A program made the translations under genes and the position numbers. Of a stretch of 64,000 nucleotides of DNA, positions 1 to 11,523 are shown one piece after another. This stretch comes from Neonectria sp. B-13. Lineage: Eukaryota > Ascomycota > Sordariomycetes > Hypocreales > Nectriaceae. Where the stretch lies: the NCBI GenBank assembly GCA_002682825.1, contig NOKP01000058.1, positions 61,896-125,895 on the forward strand, written 5' to 3'. The notes beneath the pieces are model-generated. The model saw nothing but the letters and a program-made list of their open reading frames with translations, did no database searches and had not been told where the DNA came from. The number at the start of each line of letters is the position of its first letter. Position 1 is the stretch's first letter.

Positions 1-903
1 AGTAACTCTTAAATAGATATACTATAAGAAACTATCTATAGCTAACCTACTCTTACTTATAAGCTTCTTTAATCTATAGAGCATCCCTAAGTTTATATTC
101 TATAACTATAAAGGTAATTTAATAGAGAATATAAATAGAGTTAAGGATAATAAGAATAATAATAAATTTAAGGATAATCTAGATATTCTTTATAGCTACT
201 CTCTTATATTTATAATAGTAAAGAGAGATATATATAAGATATATATCTTAGTATAGTTTTATACTTATATTTAACTATTTATAGTTAATAATATAGACTA
301 ATAGAAATGATTATTTTTATAGATTATATTAAGATATTTCCTAAATAGTATATTTAAGACTTAGCTTATCTATTAAATACTATTATTATATATTAAGTTA
401 ATAGTAAAAAAAGAGCTATTAGAAAAGAACCTAGAATAGTAAGCCTATTTATTAATAAATTATATATAGTACTTAGTTATTATAGAAAGCTATAAAGTAA
501 TAGAAAAGTTAGGTAAAAAAGTAGTAAAAATAAGAACTAGTATACTAGGAGAGGAGTATCCTAATATACTAATTAGTATAACTAATCTAATAGTAATATA
601 TAGGAATTAAAAGTAATAGAAGAAAGTAGAAAAGCTAGAAGTATAAGTAATAGAGATAATTAAGAGAGTATTAAAAAAGAAGTATTTTAGTATACTAAGT
701 AGTATAATTAATTTAGTAATAATATATAAGAACTAAGAGTAATAAAAGAAAGTAGAAGAATTAAAGATATAAGTAATAAAAATAAGAAAGAGAATACTAA
801 AAGAGGAGTATTCTAATATACTAAATAGTATAAATAATCTAGTATTAATATATAAGAACTAAGAATAATAAAAAGAAATAGAAAAGCTAAAGGTATAAGT
901 AAT
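1..903 (+). pseudogene. NB-ARC C-terminal part and TPR repeats of an NLR, RIP-degraded (left arm)
   Basis: Forward-strand duplicate of the NLR end found on the minus strand at 1004-2105. Translation gives kinesin-light-chain-type TPR units with a 126-bp (42-codon) period; equivalent positions recur at about 641, 767 and 893. Each unit keeps a core like GEEYPNIL followed by NL and IYRN, with stops where Gln is expected. Before the repeats lies the helical region that links NB-ARC to TPR in fungal NB-ARC-TPR proteins. There is no start or P-loop in this arm. The family call rests on repeat length and motif spacing; the absence of function is clear from the many stops. Confidence 0.8.
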
Positions 904-1003
904 NNNNNNNNNNNNNNNNNNNNNNNNNNNNNNNNNNNNNNNNNNNNNNNNNNNNNNNNNNNNNNNNNNNNNNNNNNNNNNNNNNNNNNNNNNNNNNNNN
1001 NNN
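904..1003. other. Assembly gap of 100 N
   Basis: Exactly 100 undetermined bases, the conventional scaffold-gap size. It lies inside a 126-bp tandem repeat and at the centre of an inverted repeat, both of which are difficult to assemble. Confidence 0.99.
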
Positions 1004-3073
1004 ATTAATACTAGATTAATTATACTATTTAGTATATTAAAATACTTTTTTTTTTAATATTTTCTTTATTATCTCTATTACTTATACTTATAGCTCTTTT
1101 ACTTTCTTTTATTACTTTTAGTTCTAAAATATTACTATTAGATTAATTATATAAATTAGTATTAAGAAATACTTTTCTTTTAATACTTTCTTTCTTATTT
1201 CTATTACTTATACCTTTAGCTTTTCTATTTCTTTTTATTATTCTTAGTTCTTATATATTAATACTAGATTATTTATACTATTTAGTATATTAGAATACTC
1301 CTCTTTTAGTATTCTCTTTCTTATTTTTATTACTTATATCTTTAATTCTTCTACTTTCTTTTATTACTCTTAGTTCTTATATATTATTACTAAATTAATT
1401 ATACTACTTAGTATACTAAAATACTTCTTTTTTAATACTCTCTTAATTATCTCTATTACTTATACTTCTAGCTTTTCTACTTTCTTCTATTACTTTTAAT
1501 TCCTATATATTACTATTAGATTAGTTATACTAATTAGTATATTAGGATACTCCTCTCCTAGTATACTAGTTCTTATTTTTACTACTTTTTTACCTAACTT
1601 TTCTATTACTTTATAGCTTTCTATAATAACTAAGTACTATATATAATTTATTAATAAATAGGCTTACTATTCTAGGTTCTTTTCTAATAGCTCTTTTTTT
1701 ACTATTAACTTAATATATAATAATAGTATTTAATAGATAAGCTAAGTCTTAAATATACTATTTAGGAAATATCTTAATATAATCTATAAAAATAATCATT
1801 TCTATTAGTCTATATTATTAACTATAAATAGTTAAATATAAGTATAAAACTATACTAAGATATATATCTTATATATATCTCTCTTTACTATTATAAATAT
1901 AAGAGAGTAGCTATAAAGAATATCTAGATTATCCTTAAATTTATTATTATTCTTATTATCCTTAACTCTATTTATATTCTCTATTAAATTACCTTTATAG
2001 TTATAGAATATAAACTTAGGGATGCTCTATAGATTAAAGAAGCTTATAAGTAAGAGTAGGTTAGCTATAGATAGTTTCTTATAGTATATCTATTTAAGAG
2101 TTACTAGCTATATTATAACTATAAAGTTAGAAATAGTCTTATTTTATTAAAGATCCCTTATATTATTATTAAAAAAGCTACTCTTCTTTTTATTACTTTT
2201 CTAAAAGGCATTTAGATATATTTTTACTAATATATAAAGGGTATAATAGTTAATATATACTATTGCTTAAGTAATAGTTAATAGGATATAATCTAAAGTA
2301 TAAAGAAGATTAATAATAGTATTTCTATTAAAGTCTTTCTATAGCTTATTATAGAAAAGCTAAAGAGCTTAGGTATTATTTATAGCTAAGATCCTATAGA
2401 TAGTCTTATAACTATCTATTAGCTTCTTAGTAGTATTTATACTATATAATATAATAAGAATAATTCTATTATAGCATTTTAATAGAAAGACTAAGAATAG
2501 CTATTATATGCTTAGTATAGTAAGGTTCTTATCTATTGAATAGTATACTATTCTATCTCTTTTAGTACTAAAGCTAGAGTAAAAGAGATTAATATTATTA
2601 ATATTATCTAAGACTATTAACTATAGGCTAGCTTTCTCTCTCTATAGTTAGTTATAAACTAGCCTAAGTATATTAATACTAGGATCATTTTGCCTAAGTA
2701 GCTATAAATTGTCTATAATAGACTAGTATGCCTCTTTAAACTATAGCTTTAAACTTATATATACTTAGAAGATACTAGTTTACAGTAATGTATTATAGAT
2801 GTAATGCACAAAGTGAATAGCAACCTATGATTTACTACAGTCAATCAGTGTGATAATGGTCTTGTATAAGCTCATTAGCCACTCTAGCTTATACCCGAAT
2901 CCGCCCATGCCTACGAGGGCCATGCGACTGGCTGGACCTATGTATTGCTCCTCTAGCTATGCCATAATGTCCGGTCGATGGACGAAGTCAGGGTTGCGTT
3001 CGAATGGTATAATGAAGTAGGGCTTGCGAGCTATCGATGTATCCTCTTCTGGGTCAAGGTATCTATAAGCCAT
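1004..3073 (-). pseudogene. NB-ARC-TPR NLR, RIP-degraded, 3' end lost in gap
   Basis: Reads leftward from a possible ATG at 3073. The first part is well preserved and gives a pre-P-loop segment (PYFIIPFERNPDFV) and a Walker A motif GMGGFGKS whose codons are split by a 60-nt GT-AG intron (2894 to 2835). Further on come the STAND-type segment before kinase 2, a VDNADD-like kinase 2, a region resembling PLAITQA (the GLPLA-like motif) and 42-residue TPR units. From about 2790 leftward the sequence is very AT-rich and Gln/Trp/Arg codons are frequently TAA/TAG; upstream of that point only isolated stops occur. This is the nucleotide-binding oligomerisation and ligand-sensing part of a fungal NLR (STAND ATPase). 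The SesA-like domain at 3232-3897 may be its N-terminus. Confidence 0.82.
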
Positions 3074-3231
3074 CTCTCAAGTCTGGGCAATCATGGATTT
3101 ACAGGACAAGACTAACCCGACAGAGAAGGAACATTGCAATGCATATTTTCGACTAATATTATTAGCCTATATCCGTTTCATTGCGGGAGAACAAGTGATT
3201 CCTGCTCCACTTGTCCCTTATCCAATGATCC

Positions 3232-3897
3232 TCAAGAGCCCTTACCGAAGGTAATAGTATGACCGCTGCCACTGGTGACGTATTTCCCAGAGTTGATTGT
3301 ATTGTCGTGTCCCTGTAAGTTGTTCTGCTGAGCGGTGGCTCCTTGTGCGACGGTCTGGTTTGCATGAATCGTCCCTATGGTATCGAACTCAGAGTCATCC
3401 AAGGACGGCTGCACCTTGGACAGCTCTTCAATGGCCTTTTGAATGCCCTCTAGATCCTCCTGTATCGCCAGCCTGAACACCTCGTTCCATGCCAGCTTCT
3501 CTATGCCCTTCAAGATGTCGTTCATGAGGCTCTCAATATGGTGTGCCTTGATGCTGCGCAGAGCCTCGTAGTACAAGAGGCGGACCCTAGCCCAGCTTTT
3601 TACATCCTGGTCTTGTTTGCATTTTGTCTTGAGCTCATTGAAGATCCTCTTTAACTCCTTGGCCTTGTTATCGTAGGGTTTAGTAATGGCTAAGATGGTC
3701 TTGTGTTGATCATCAGTGAGTTCTGAGTTATTAAGCCTCTCTTAGGCACGCTCAAGAATATTTCGCACAAAAGGCAGATCTTTCTGGACTTAGTTGAAAG
3801 CTTTTGGTAGACTAGTAATCTTATCGATGGTTTTATAGGTCGTTGTAATAGTGCTAACAATTCTGATAATAGAAGCAATAATGCTAAGGGGATCTAT
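3232..3897 (-). pseudogene. SesA-like NLR N-terminal domain with Asn/Gly/Thr-rich tail, lightly RIP-mutated
   Basis: A 222-codon frame starts like typical fungal STAND N-termini (xDPLSIIASIIRIVSTI). The expected ATG is ATA at 3897-3895, and two CAA-type Gln codons are TAA; otherwise the frame is open. It is helical with conserved-looking segments LPKAF, KSWARV and YYEALRSIKAHH, matching the SesA/NACHT-N class of death-related domains. The last 47 residues (about 175-221) change to an Asn/Gln/Gly/Ser/Thr-rich tail with NNLQGHDNTINSG and SGSGHTITFG, resembling the short amyloid-signalling motifs that fungal NLRs and their effectors share; that is inference. A possible intron (GTAAGG donor at 3245, acceptor at 3076) would join it in frame to the NB-ARC part at 3073. 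Confidence 0.72.
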
Positions 3898-4439
3898 ATC
3901 TGTGATGTTTAGCTGGGCTGTAAGTATGTACTAGGCGATAGATTTTGAGTATTAGATCAGTGGTGTTGGGACTATAGACTAGGCTATGGACTCTTAGACA
4001 GTGTATTAGTCTTGTTGAATACAGTATAGGAAACAGTAGAAGAATAGTGGGATGGATATGGAAATCCTAGGCGGTGAGGCTCAGAATACTTGTACCTGCT
4101 GAAGATGTCATTCGCCTTGGCATTTCCCTCTCCTCCTTCTATTTCAATGAAGTACTCTAATTTGTGGCTTGGACTTGAGTGCGTAAGAGTAACTACTAAA
4201 ACTGAACTGGCCAATAGCAGTGTCCTACTGCTAGTTTATGCCTAGGCAGACAGATACGTTTCCCATCAACTAGTGGCTTACAACACATTCATACATCGAA
4301 CCCTGGATAAGTTACAGGCTATTACTAGTCGCCCTTGATGCACATTGTAGCATTGTCTATGCACGGAGTGCCTCACCCACCATGCCGTTCAGCTCCGCCA
4401 CCACATAAAACCCCTCTCTGTTATGTATTCATGCTATTG
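3898..4439. other. No supported gene; one 76-codon minus-strand frame
   Basis: Moderately AT-rich spacer between two NLR N-terminal remnants. A short open frame (4214 to 3984, minus) begins MASSVLVVTLTHSS and has no recognisable domain; it could be chance or a leftover exon. The plus-strand frame at 4335-4559 overlaps antisense to the STAND N-terminal remnant and is best ignored. Confidence 0.5.
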
Positions 4440-4838
4440 GATCTCCTTGTAATTTCCATTCGAGCGCTAGAGTGGACGAATTCCATCCTGCTTACTATTG
4501 AACGGCCACTTGAGGGCATGAAGTCTGAAATGGTACATTGCCTTACGGGCCTTGCCTAGATCCAACTTGCTCTGCAACTGGACTAGCTCTGATGTACAGC
4601 CATCAATAGAGTCGACCAGTTTTTACAATATCATAAGTGCTTAATTATTCTAGTTATTAAGAAGCTGCTAAACACTATAGAGGGTTATGCCTAGGTTGTC
4701 CAATTGGCTTTGGAGGCATGTGATGTTAGCCTTAGTGTTCCTGATAGTAGTGGAGTACTAGAGGCAGAGGATAATGACTTTAGTAGATAGGTTGATGATT
4801 GTGAGAATACTTATAGTGAGTCCTATAGCCTTAGCTAT
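4440..4838 (-). pseudogene. Fragment of fungal STAND N-terminal domain
   Basis: Minus-strand translation from 4838 gives an amphipathic helical domain typical of the N-termini of fungal NACHT/ankyrin STAND proteins. It starts A-K-A-I-G-L-T followed by ILTIINLSTKV; then come an LQSQLDNL segment, SELVQLQSKLD, and KARKAM leading to the characteristic ALKWPF (4511-4500). The expected ATG is ATA and several Gln codons are TAA/TAG, as with RIP. Homology fades by about 4440 with a likely frameshift; no NACHT follows. It lies on the same strand as the SesA/NB-ARC relic but belongs to another NLR class. Confidence 0.68.
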
Positions 4839-5264
4839 AGTATGCAATAATACACTAATGGTTAGGGAAGTGGTTTTCAAGGGAGTTAAGCTTGTGCTTT
4901 AATAGCCTGGAATGATAAGGGAGAGGATCTAGCAATAGTACTAAGGTAAGTACCTAATAAGGCTATAGTATAGCTAAGTTATAGCTTAGACTTCTATTAA
5001 AGAGGTAGAAACACTTTTGTACATTTTATAATGATTAGCTTAATATAGTATATTACTATTTAGGGAGAGAGGTAATAGCTAATAGTAAAATTGAGCATAA
5101 GAATCTGTTCTATAGAGGTGCTTGCTCTATTGATGTCTATAGTTAGTGGTCTTTTAGTGCTACTATAGGGCATAGTGCGTTATAGATGCGTTGGGTTGCT
5201 CCCTCTGTGGCTAGAGTGTATAGTATGCATAGGGCAATTGTTAAGACCTATCCTGGATTAGTGG
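4839..5264. other. Gene-free AT-rich spacer
   Basis: No frame, tandem repeat or RNA structure that I can support. Confidence 0.5.
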
Positions 5265-8200
5265 GCATAGGATAGGTCACTTAGCCTTAGACTTATCCTA
5301 GCTATTAATTAGTATAAAGTGTTTAGTATTACAAGAGTATACTAATAAGATAATCAGCTGAAATCTAAGAATAGCTATAATAGTAATAGTTCTATAGATC
5401 TTAATAAAGGAGAGGTTATAGTAATTATATCTATTACTATAATTGCTATATAGCAGCCTAGAGTTCATCCTAGAATAGAAAGCATAAGATGTCTATTTTT
5501 AAATGTATGCATTAGATTAAACACTAGGCATCTATTTGAATAAAGCAACTAGCTTCTAGTCTGTTTTTATATACCTAAAGTCTACTATTATCCTCTTAGT
5601 CAATGTACCTGCCCTATAGACCAAAGCTTGAACCTTTACTGGTGCCTAAGGGCATCCGTCCACAATGCAGTTCACCAGCTTCTGCCACAACCTCAGCCAT
5701 ATGGCTGAAATTCCACTCAGAACTAGGCAGACGTTGGCTGGGTCTCTAAGGTTCCCCTCCCACTCACTCTCTCTCAGGCCGATAGACAGAATCAGGCCCA
5801 TATGCGGATGACACTGCATTGCCTTAGCAGCCATTCTTAGCCCATGGCTATTGCCTAAATCCTTTATACCTAATGCTAGTAATAACTCTCTAGCTAAGCT
5901 TTTAGACAATTATAAGTATAATAAAGATTATTCTATTTTTCTATCTTACTAAGTTTACTAACATTAGACTATTAATTATAATATTATACCTAATAATAAT
6001 ATTTACCTATTTACTCTTAATAGTAATAGAATCTATAGCTTATTCTTATTAATAATTCTATAAAATCTTATATTTATTATTAACTTTAACTTCTTACTTA
6101 AGCTATATAATTATTTTAATATAATTTATAATATTAGTATTAATAGTCTAATTATTATTATATTAAAGTATCTAAGAATAATTATTAATAAATATATTAT
6201 TATTTATATAGTCTTATTTAATAAAGTATTTAAGAAAAAGAGCTATAAGGTTAAGATTAATAATTAATTCTAAGGTAAATTTAATATTATAGTACTAAAG
6301 TAAATAGTTAAGTAGATCTTAGTAAATAATAGCTATAATAAAAATATACTTCTTAAAGATCTCTTTAAAATAGTTTATAAAGTATAAGTTTCTAGTTCTT
6401 TTCTTTTCTTATAGTATAGTTAATTAATAAGCTTTATATATATAATAAGTAAAGAAACTAAAGATATAATATACTTAATAAGCTATTATCTCTCTTATAG
6501 AATAGCTTATCTATTTAACTTTATTAAGATATAATAAGCCTATTAAGCTATATCTATTATAATTATATTCTTTAATCTAATTACTATTAGGCTCTTTTAA
6601 GAGTAGTTTATTAATAGTACTCTAAGAGTAAATAACCTAGTATATATACTTTAGAACTAGGCTTAGGATGTTTAGCCTAACTAGCTATAGAATAGTCTTT
6701 AGTACTTAGTATTAATTAGAATAAGTATATCTATCTTAAGGCCTATATATAATAATATCTTAAGTATTAAAGCTATCTTAAAGAAGCTTATAATAGAAAT
6801 AAAAATAATAATAGAATAGTTTTATTATAATAAATCTAGCCTTAATAATAAAAACTATTACTTTTATTTTAATATTATCTATAATCTTAAGGATATTAGT
6901 CTAAAAGAGTTAAAAAAGTAATATAAGATTACTATAGTAATTAGATAGTATATTATATTATAGAATATATTTAAATAAATAAAGATAAATATAAATAGCT
7001 TTATAAAGAAATAATATTAGTTAATCCTAGTTATTATAAGTTCTTATATTATATTCTTACTTTCTATTATAGTATTATTAATCTATTATTATAAGACTTT
7101 AGCTCTTATAAGATACTCTTTAGCTTAAATAGTATACTTATATTAAGTAACTTTATTAATAGACTATTTAATACTATTAATCTAAAGAAATATCTTCTTT
7201 TCTACTAATTGTATTCTTAGTAGATAAGAAAGGTCTTTATATTATATAGACTTAATAGTATTAAAAAGATATAGCTAGCTATTGATTTTACTTAGTATTA
7301 TTAAGCTATATTTAGCTTAGTCTTTTAGCTTAATAATAGATTAAAGGACTATCTTAAAGAGAGTATTATTAATTATATTAATTAGATCCCTAAAGGATAA
7401 ACTCTTAGTATAAGCTAAAACTAGTCTAAGGCTTATAATAAGAATAATCTTAATACTACTATTATAAGTATAATAAAGTAACTTATATAGTTTAATAATA
7501 ATAACTAACTATTAATCTTTAATAATATTAACTAAAACTATAAGTAAGATAGTATAATAAGTATATATAATTTAAGATACTATCTATCTAATAATTATAA
7601 GATAATACTAATTATAATATAGCTTTTATACCTTATATAGTTAGGTAAGTTTAAGTAGTTAGCTAAGATTAATCTTAGTTTTAATAGGACTATTTTTAGA
7701 AAATAGTATAATAGTAAACTTAGTAAGTTTTAGCCTTATTTTAAATAAGGTTAGTTGCTAGATAATATATACTCCTAATACAAGGGGGTTTCAAACTACT
7801 ATTAACTACTATCTAAAGGCTCTTTAAACCTAATCTTATCCCAATCTAGCTTAGTTTATCTCTTTAATATCTCCTAGGGGATAACTAAATACTAAGGAAA
7901 CCCTTTTTTTATAAGAAGAGAAAACCCTATGCTCCTAATTGGTCCTATTACTAGGCCCAGATAGGCAACTTAAACTTATTAGTAAATCAATAATAAGTAA
8001 ACAATTCTAGTGTAATAGTATACTACTGCTAGGCTGGTTGGTTTTCTATAGCTATATAATATAGTATTATATAACTGCTTAGACTAGTCCCTATTGACCT
8101 AAGGGGGGGGTTCCTTCCTACTAGTAGGAAGGTTGATTCCGACTGGGTTTAAACCAATAACCCCTCGCTTATACAGAGGGATTCTAAGCATATAACTACT

Positions 8201-9218
8201 ATACTATAGAACTGTTTTAGCCTTATATACTAACTATAATATAATATAATCTTATCTTATACTAGGCTTAAACTATAATTAGCTTTTTAAGCTACTAAAT
8301 AGCCTACTCTTAGTATTAGTATAAACTGCTTTATACCTTTAGGAAAGAAGTATTAATATTATAATATATATATAGATCTATAAATACTAATAAGATAAGC
8401 TAATAGAATCTTATAATATATTAAGCTATTTACTTTTAGACTATAAGTAAGAAAGTATTATAATAATATAGATAGTTTTATTTAAGGAGATTAAGAGTAA
8501 AAGTACTAATACTATTAATCTATTATAACTTTAGGCCTTTTTTAATAATAAATAGCTATAGTATAGTCTACTTAAAGTAATAATAGTAATAGGACTAATA
8601 GACTAATAGCTTAATTAGCTTTAAGAGATTACTTATAATATAATATAATTCTTAGATATAATTAGCCTATTATTATAATACTTAATAATTAAAACTTAAA
8701 AAGAGTTAATAAGTAGCTACTTTATATACTTAATAGTATACTAATAGGTATTATTTTTAAATAATAATTAATAGAAGTATATATTAGTAAGACTAATACT
8801 TAGAATAATTAGATTCTTAGTATTAATATATAAATTAAAGGAGTATTAGGTTCTTTAATAAAAGCTTTTTCTATATATAGAAAGGTATATAAAATAGATA
8901 TAAAAGGTACTCTTAGGTATAAATGTTTAGTATATTTATAATAAAGTAGTAATAAACTCTTTATATATATTAGGTTTTTTCTACTTAGATTAAAGTAAAT
9001 TTAAAAAAGTAAAGGAAATATATAAGTAGGCTCTAAAAGGCTATAAGAAGGTACTTAGACCTAATTATATATTAACTCTTAATATAGTTAATAGCTTAAT
9101 AAACCTTTACTTAGACTAAGATAAGTTTAAAGAGGTAAAAGAGATATATAAGTAGGTACTAGAAAGTTATAAGAAAGTACTTAGATCTAATTATATATTA
9201 ACTCTTAATATAGTTAAT
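5265..9218 (+). repeat. Long duplicated segment, copy A1 (first part)
   Basis: Matches 31630 onward in direct orientation and 52830 leftward (from the equivalent of 5975) in inverted orientation. Example: both direct copies share AAGATAATCAGCTGAAATCTA near 5348 and 31699, then the AGCAGCCTAGAGTT and CTAGCTTCTAGTCT blocks, then several kb of RIP-degraded DNA. From about 6800 to 7560 one forward frame stays readable apart from TAA/TAG stops. I do not recognise the protein. From about 8930 the segment becomes kinesin-light-chain-type TPR repeats, so it is probably a gene ending in TPRs. A SINE (7740-8213) interrupts it and an LTR element (9219-12079) splits the TPR array. Confidence 0.85.
7740..8213 (-). 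mobile_element. tRNA-derived SINE with 13-bp target-site duplication
   Basis: Absent from the other two copies of segment A. It is flanked by perfect repeats of GTTTTAGCCTTAT at 7727-7739 and 8214-8226. Reading the minus strand from 8213 gives a tRNA-like head: an A-box-like TAGTATAGTAGTTA and a B-box-like GGTTTAAACCC (8155-8145), spaced as in a tRNA and best resembling the tRNA-Asp/Glu type. The roughly 390-bp body holds a G run at 8103 and a 20-bp perfect palindrome at 8113-8132. RIP-type changes inside both boxes suggest it is old. This is a retroposon remnant, not a functional tRNA gene. Confidence 0.8.
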
Positions 9219-9775
9219 ATAATAAAGATTAAAAGCTAAGTAGGCTAGCTAGTTGCTAGTAAGAGTATAATTAGATATAAGAGGGGGCTGCTATAAGGAA
9301 GGTTAAGTAGGAAAGAAGGGAGAAGGTTTTTTTCTTTTTTTTTCTTTTAAGTATTATCTTAAGAGATAAGGACTTAAGAGCTTCTTATTATAGAAAGATA
9401 AGAGAAATAAGCTTATTAAGCTTAAAGCTTAAGCTTTTATCTTTATTTACTAAGAAAGAATTCTATAATTATATTTAAATCTTTATTTAATTCTAGGTTA
9501 AACTTTTATCTTTTATAATACTAATTATTAAGCTAATTATAGGCTTTTTTAATACTTTATTAATATTCTTTCCTACTTTTAATTTAATAATTAATCTTAT
9601 AAGATACTTTTCTATTAGAAGATACTAAATATTAGATTACTTAACTATATATATACTATTTAGTATAACTTTAGACTAATTAACTAAGATACTTATATAA
9701 TATATTTCTATATACCTTACTAAAGGATTATTATCTATTTAAAGTATTATTTCTTATTCCTTTCTACTGTTAAAT
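9219..9775. repeat. Left LTR of the short LTR element
   Basis: Aligns over its whole length with 11524-12079. It includes a conserved pyrimidine tract near 9329-9352, a GATAAGGACTTAAGAGCTTC block and an AAGAAAGAATTCTATAAT block. Confidence 0.85.
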
Positions 9776-11067
9776 TTAAAGGTTATAATAGGGTAGTAAG
9801 TCAATTGATCTAGTCTATTAAAGGGATTAATTAATATACTTTTAAGCTACTACTATTGAATATAAGGAAAGTAGAAAGATAATAAGAATTAGAAAAGAGA
9901 GGGGATTAAGACCTCCTTAAAAGGACCTTAGACCTATAGACCTAAGAAAACAGTAATAAATCAACCTAGCAAAAAGAGAAATATAAGACTTAATTAAGAC
10001 TACTATAAGAAGTAAGATAATATTAAATACTTAAACTCTAAACTATATTACTTATTATTATACTTATTCCTCTATTTTATAAGTTCTAAAGGAAAATAAA
10101 GTATACCTAAACTTAGATAGATCTTATAGTATAATATTATTAGATTTTTATAACTATAGAGACCTTTTATAAGAATAAGAATACTATTTTCCCCTATTAA
10201 GTTATAAGTAGAAAGAGAATATATATTAGCTTATATAATAGGAAGGTATTACTAGAATGATTATTATATAGTTTTAATAAGGGACTAGTACTTAGCTATT
10301 TTAGCTTTAATAACCTTTTATATTATAAGAAGTTAAAAGTTAAGGAAAGAAAGAAAAAGAGAGGATTTATTAAGAAAGAGAAAGAATAGAAAAGAGATTA
10401 ATAAGTAGGTAGAAAAACATTAAGAGGATTAATCTACTTAGAGAGATTATTATAATAATTATAAAGATAGATTATTTAAATTAGATAGTTAATCTGATTT
10501 TTATTCTATATTTTTATATATTTATTATTTATTTTATTATTTAATTATTCTTTTATTTTATTAAAGGAAATATAATAATAGTTAAGCTTTTATTTTAGTA
10601 TAATTAGTAAAAGCTATATCTAAAGGAAAGAATTACTTTTTAATAAGTAAGGATTCTATGAATAGAAGACTAGATTTTACTACTATTACTAAAGGAAAAG
10701 AAAGAAAGAAAAGAAAGGAAATATTTATATAATGCTTATAAGAATAATATACTAGAATCTAAGCTAATTAGATAAAGATATAAAGTTATTATTAGTACTT
10801 ATTATATTCTTATATAAGGACTCTTTACTAATCTAAATACTAATTAAATTAAATACTAAGACTAATAAGATAGATATAAAGCCTTTGGATATAATAAAGA
10901 GAAGGAAGATAAGTAAAGAGCTTAATACTCTCTTCCCTATCTATATATTCAATTATATCTTTAAGGGAATTAATATTACTAGTTACCTAAGGATATTTAA
11001 GAACTATATTAAGAGATAGATCTACTTAAATGAAAAGAAGGCCTAATTAATAATATACTTTATCTAT

Positions 11068-11199
11068 TTAGATATAATAGTCCTTGGTAGTATACACCTA
11101 GAGAAGGGGCTAAAGGTTAAATAGTATAAAAGAAAATAGAAAAAACAATAGTATAATAGGCTTAATACCCAAGCCTAAGGCAATAATGACTCAAGGAGA
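11068..11199 (-). mobile_element. 5'-truncated copy of retroposon family B
   Basis: About 130 bp matching the last part of family B: AGATAATAG-like end, AGAGAAGGGGCTAAAGG, and GTATAATAGGCTTAATACC. The match stops abruptly near 11199. Truncation at the 5' side with the 3' end kept is typical of target-primed (non-LTR) retrotransposition. Confidence 0.7.
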
Positions 11200-11523
11200 A
11201 TTAACTTTATATATAATAATATTATCCCTCCTTCTATTATAAAGATTAACTAAGAAGAATAATACTAACTATAAAAGGTATAAAAGTAATAATACTCTAA
11301 AAAGGTTTATTATTCTTAGTTAGAAAGGTAAATATAGGACTAAGAAGGTAGCTTAAAAGATAGATTTCTTTTGTTTTCTAATATTAGACTTAAAGAAGAT
11401 CTTATAAAATACTTCTTTACTATATATATATATTTCTTTAGTCTAAATTAAAGAAAGAAGGAAGTTCTAATATATATAATCTTACTCTAATTAAGAATAA
11501 TTATTAGATTATAAAGAAGGTAT

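Larger units (their letters stand above)
1..2105. repeat. Near-perfect inverted repeat around an assembly gap
   Basis: Positions 1-903 are the reverse complement of about 1203-2105; every stretch compared by eye matched exactly. The spacer (904-1202) holds 100 N and about 200 bases of further tandem repeat. Both arms are RIP-degraded and carry the same NLR/TPR coding remnant pointing toward the gap. RIP mutates copies independently, so identical arms imply either a duplication or gene conversion later than RIP, or one locus placed twice in opposite orientation by the assembler. Confidence 0.95.

Noticed and set aside
4335..4559. Plus-strand 74-codon frame
   Set aside because: Antisense to the STAND N-terminal remnant, which has recognisable motifs.
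8128..8213. Functional tRNA gene
   Set aside because: Box-like elements are present but mutated, the sequence is attached to a longer body and flanked by a target duplication; it is a SINE head.
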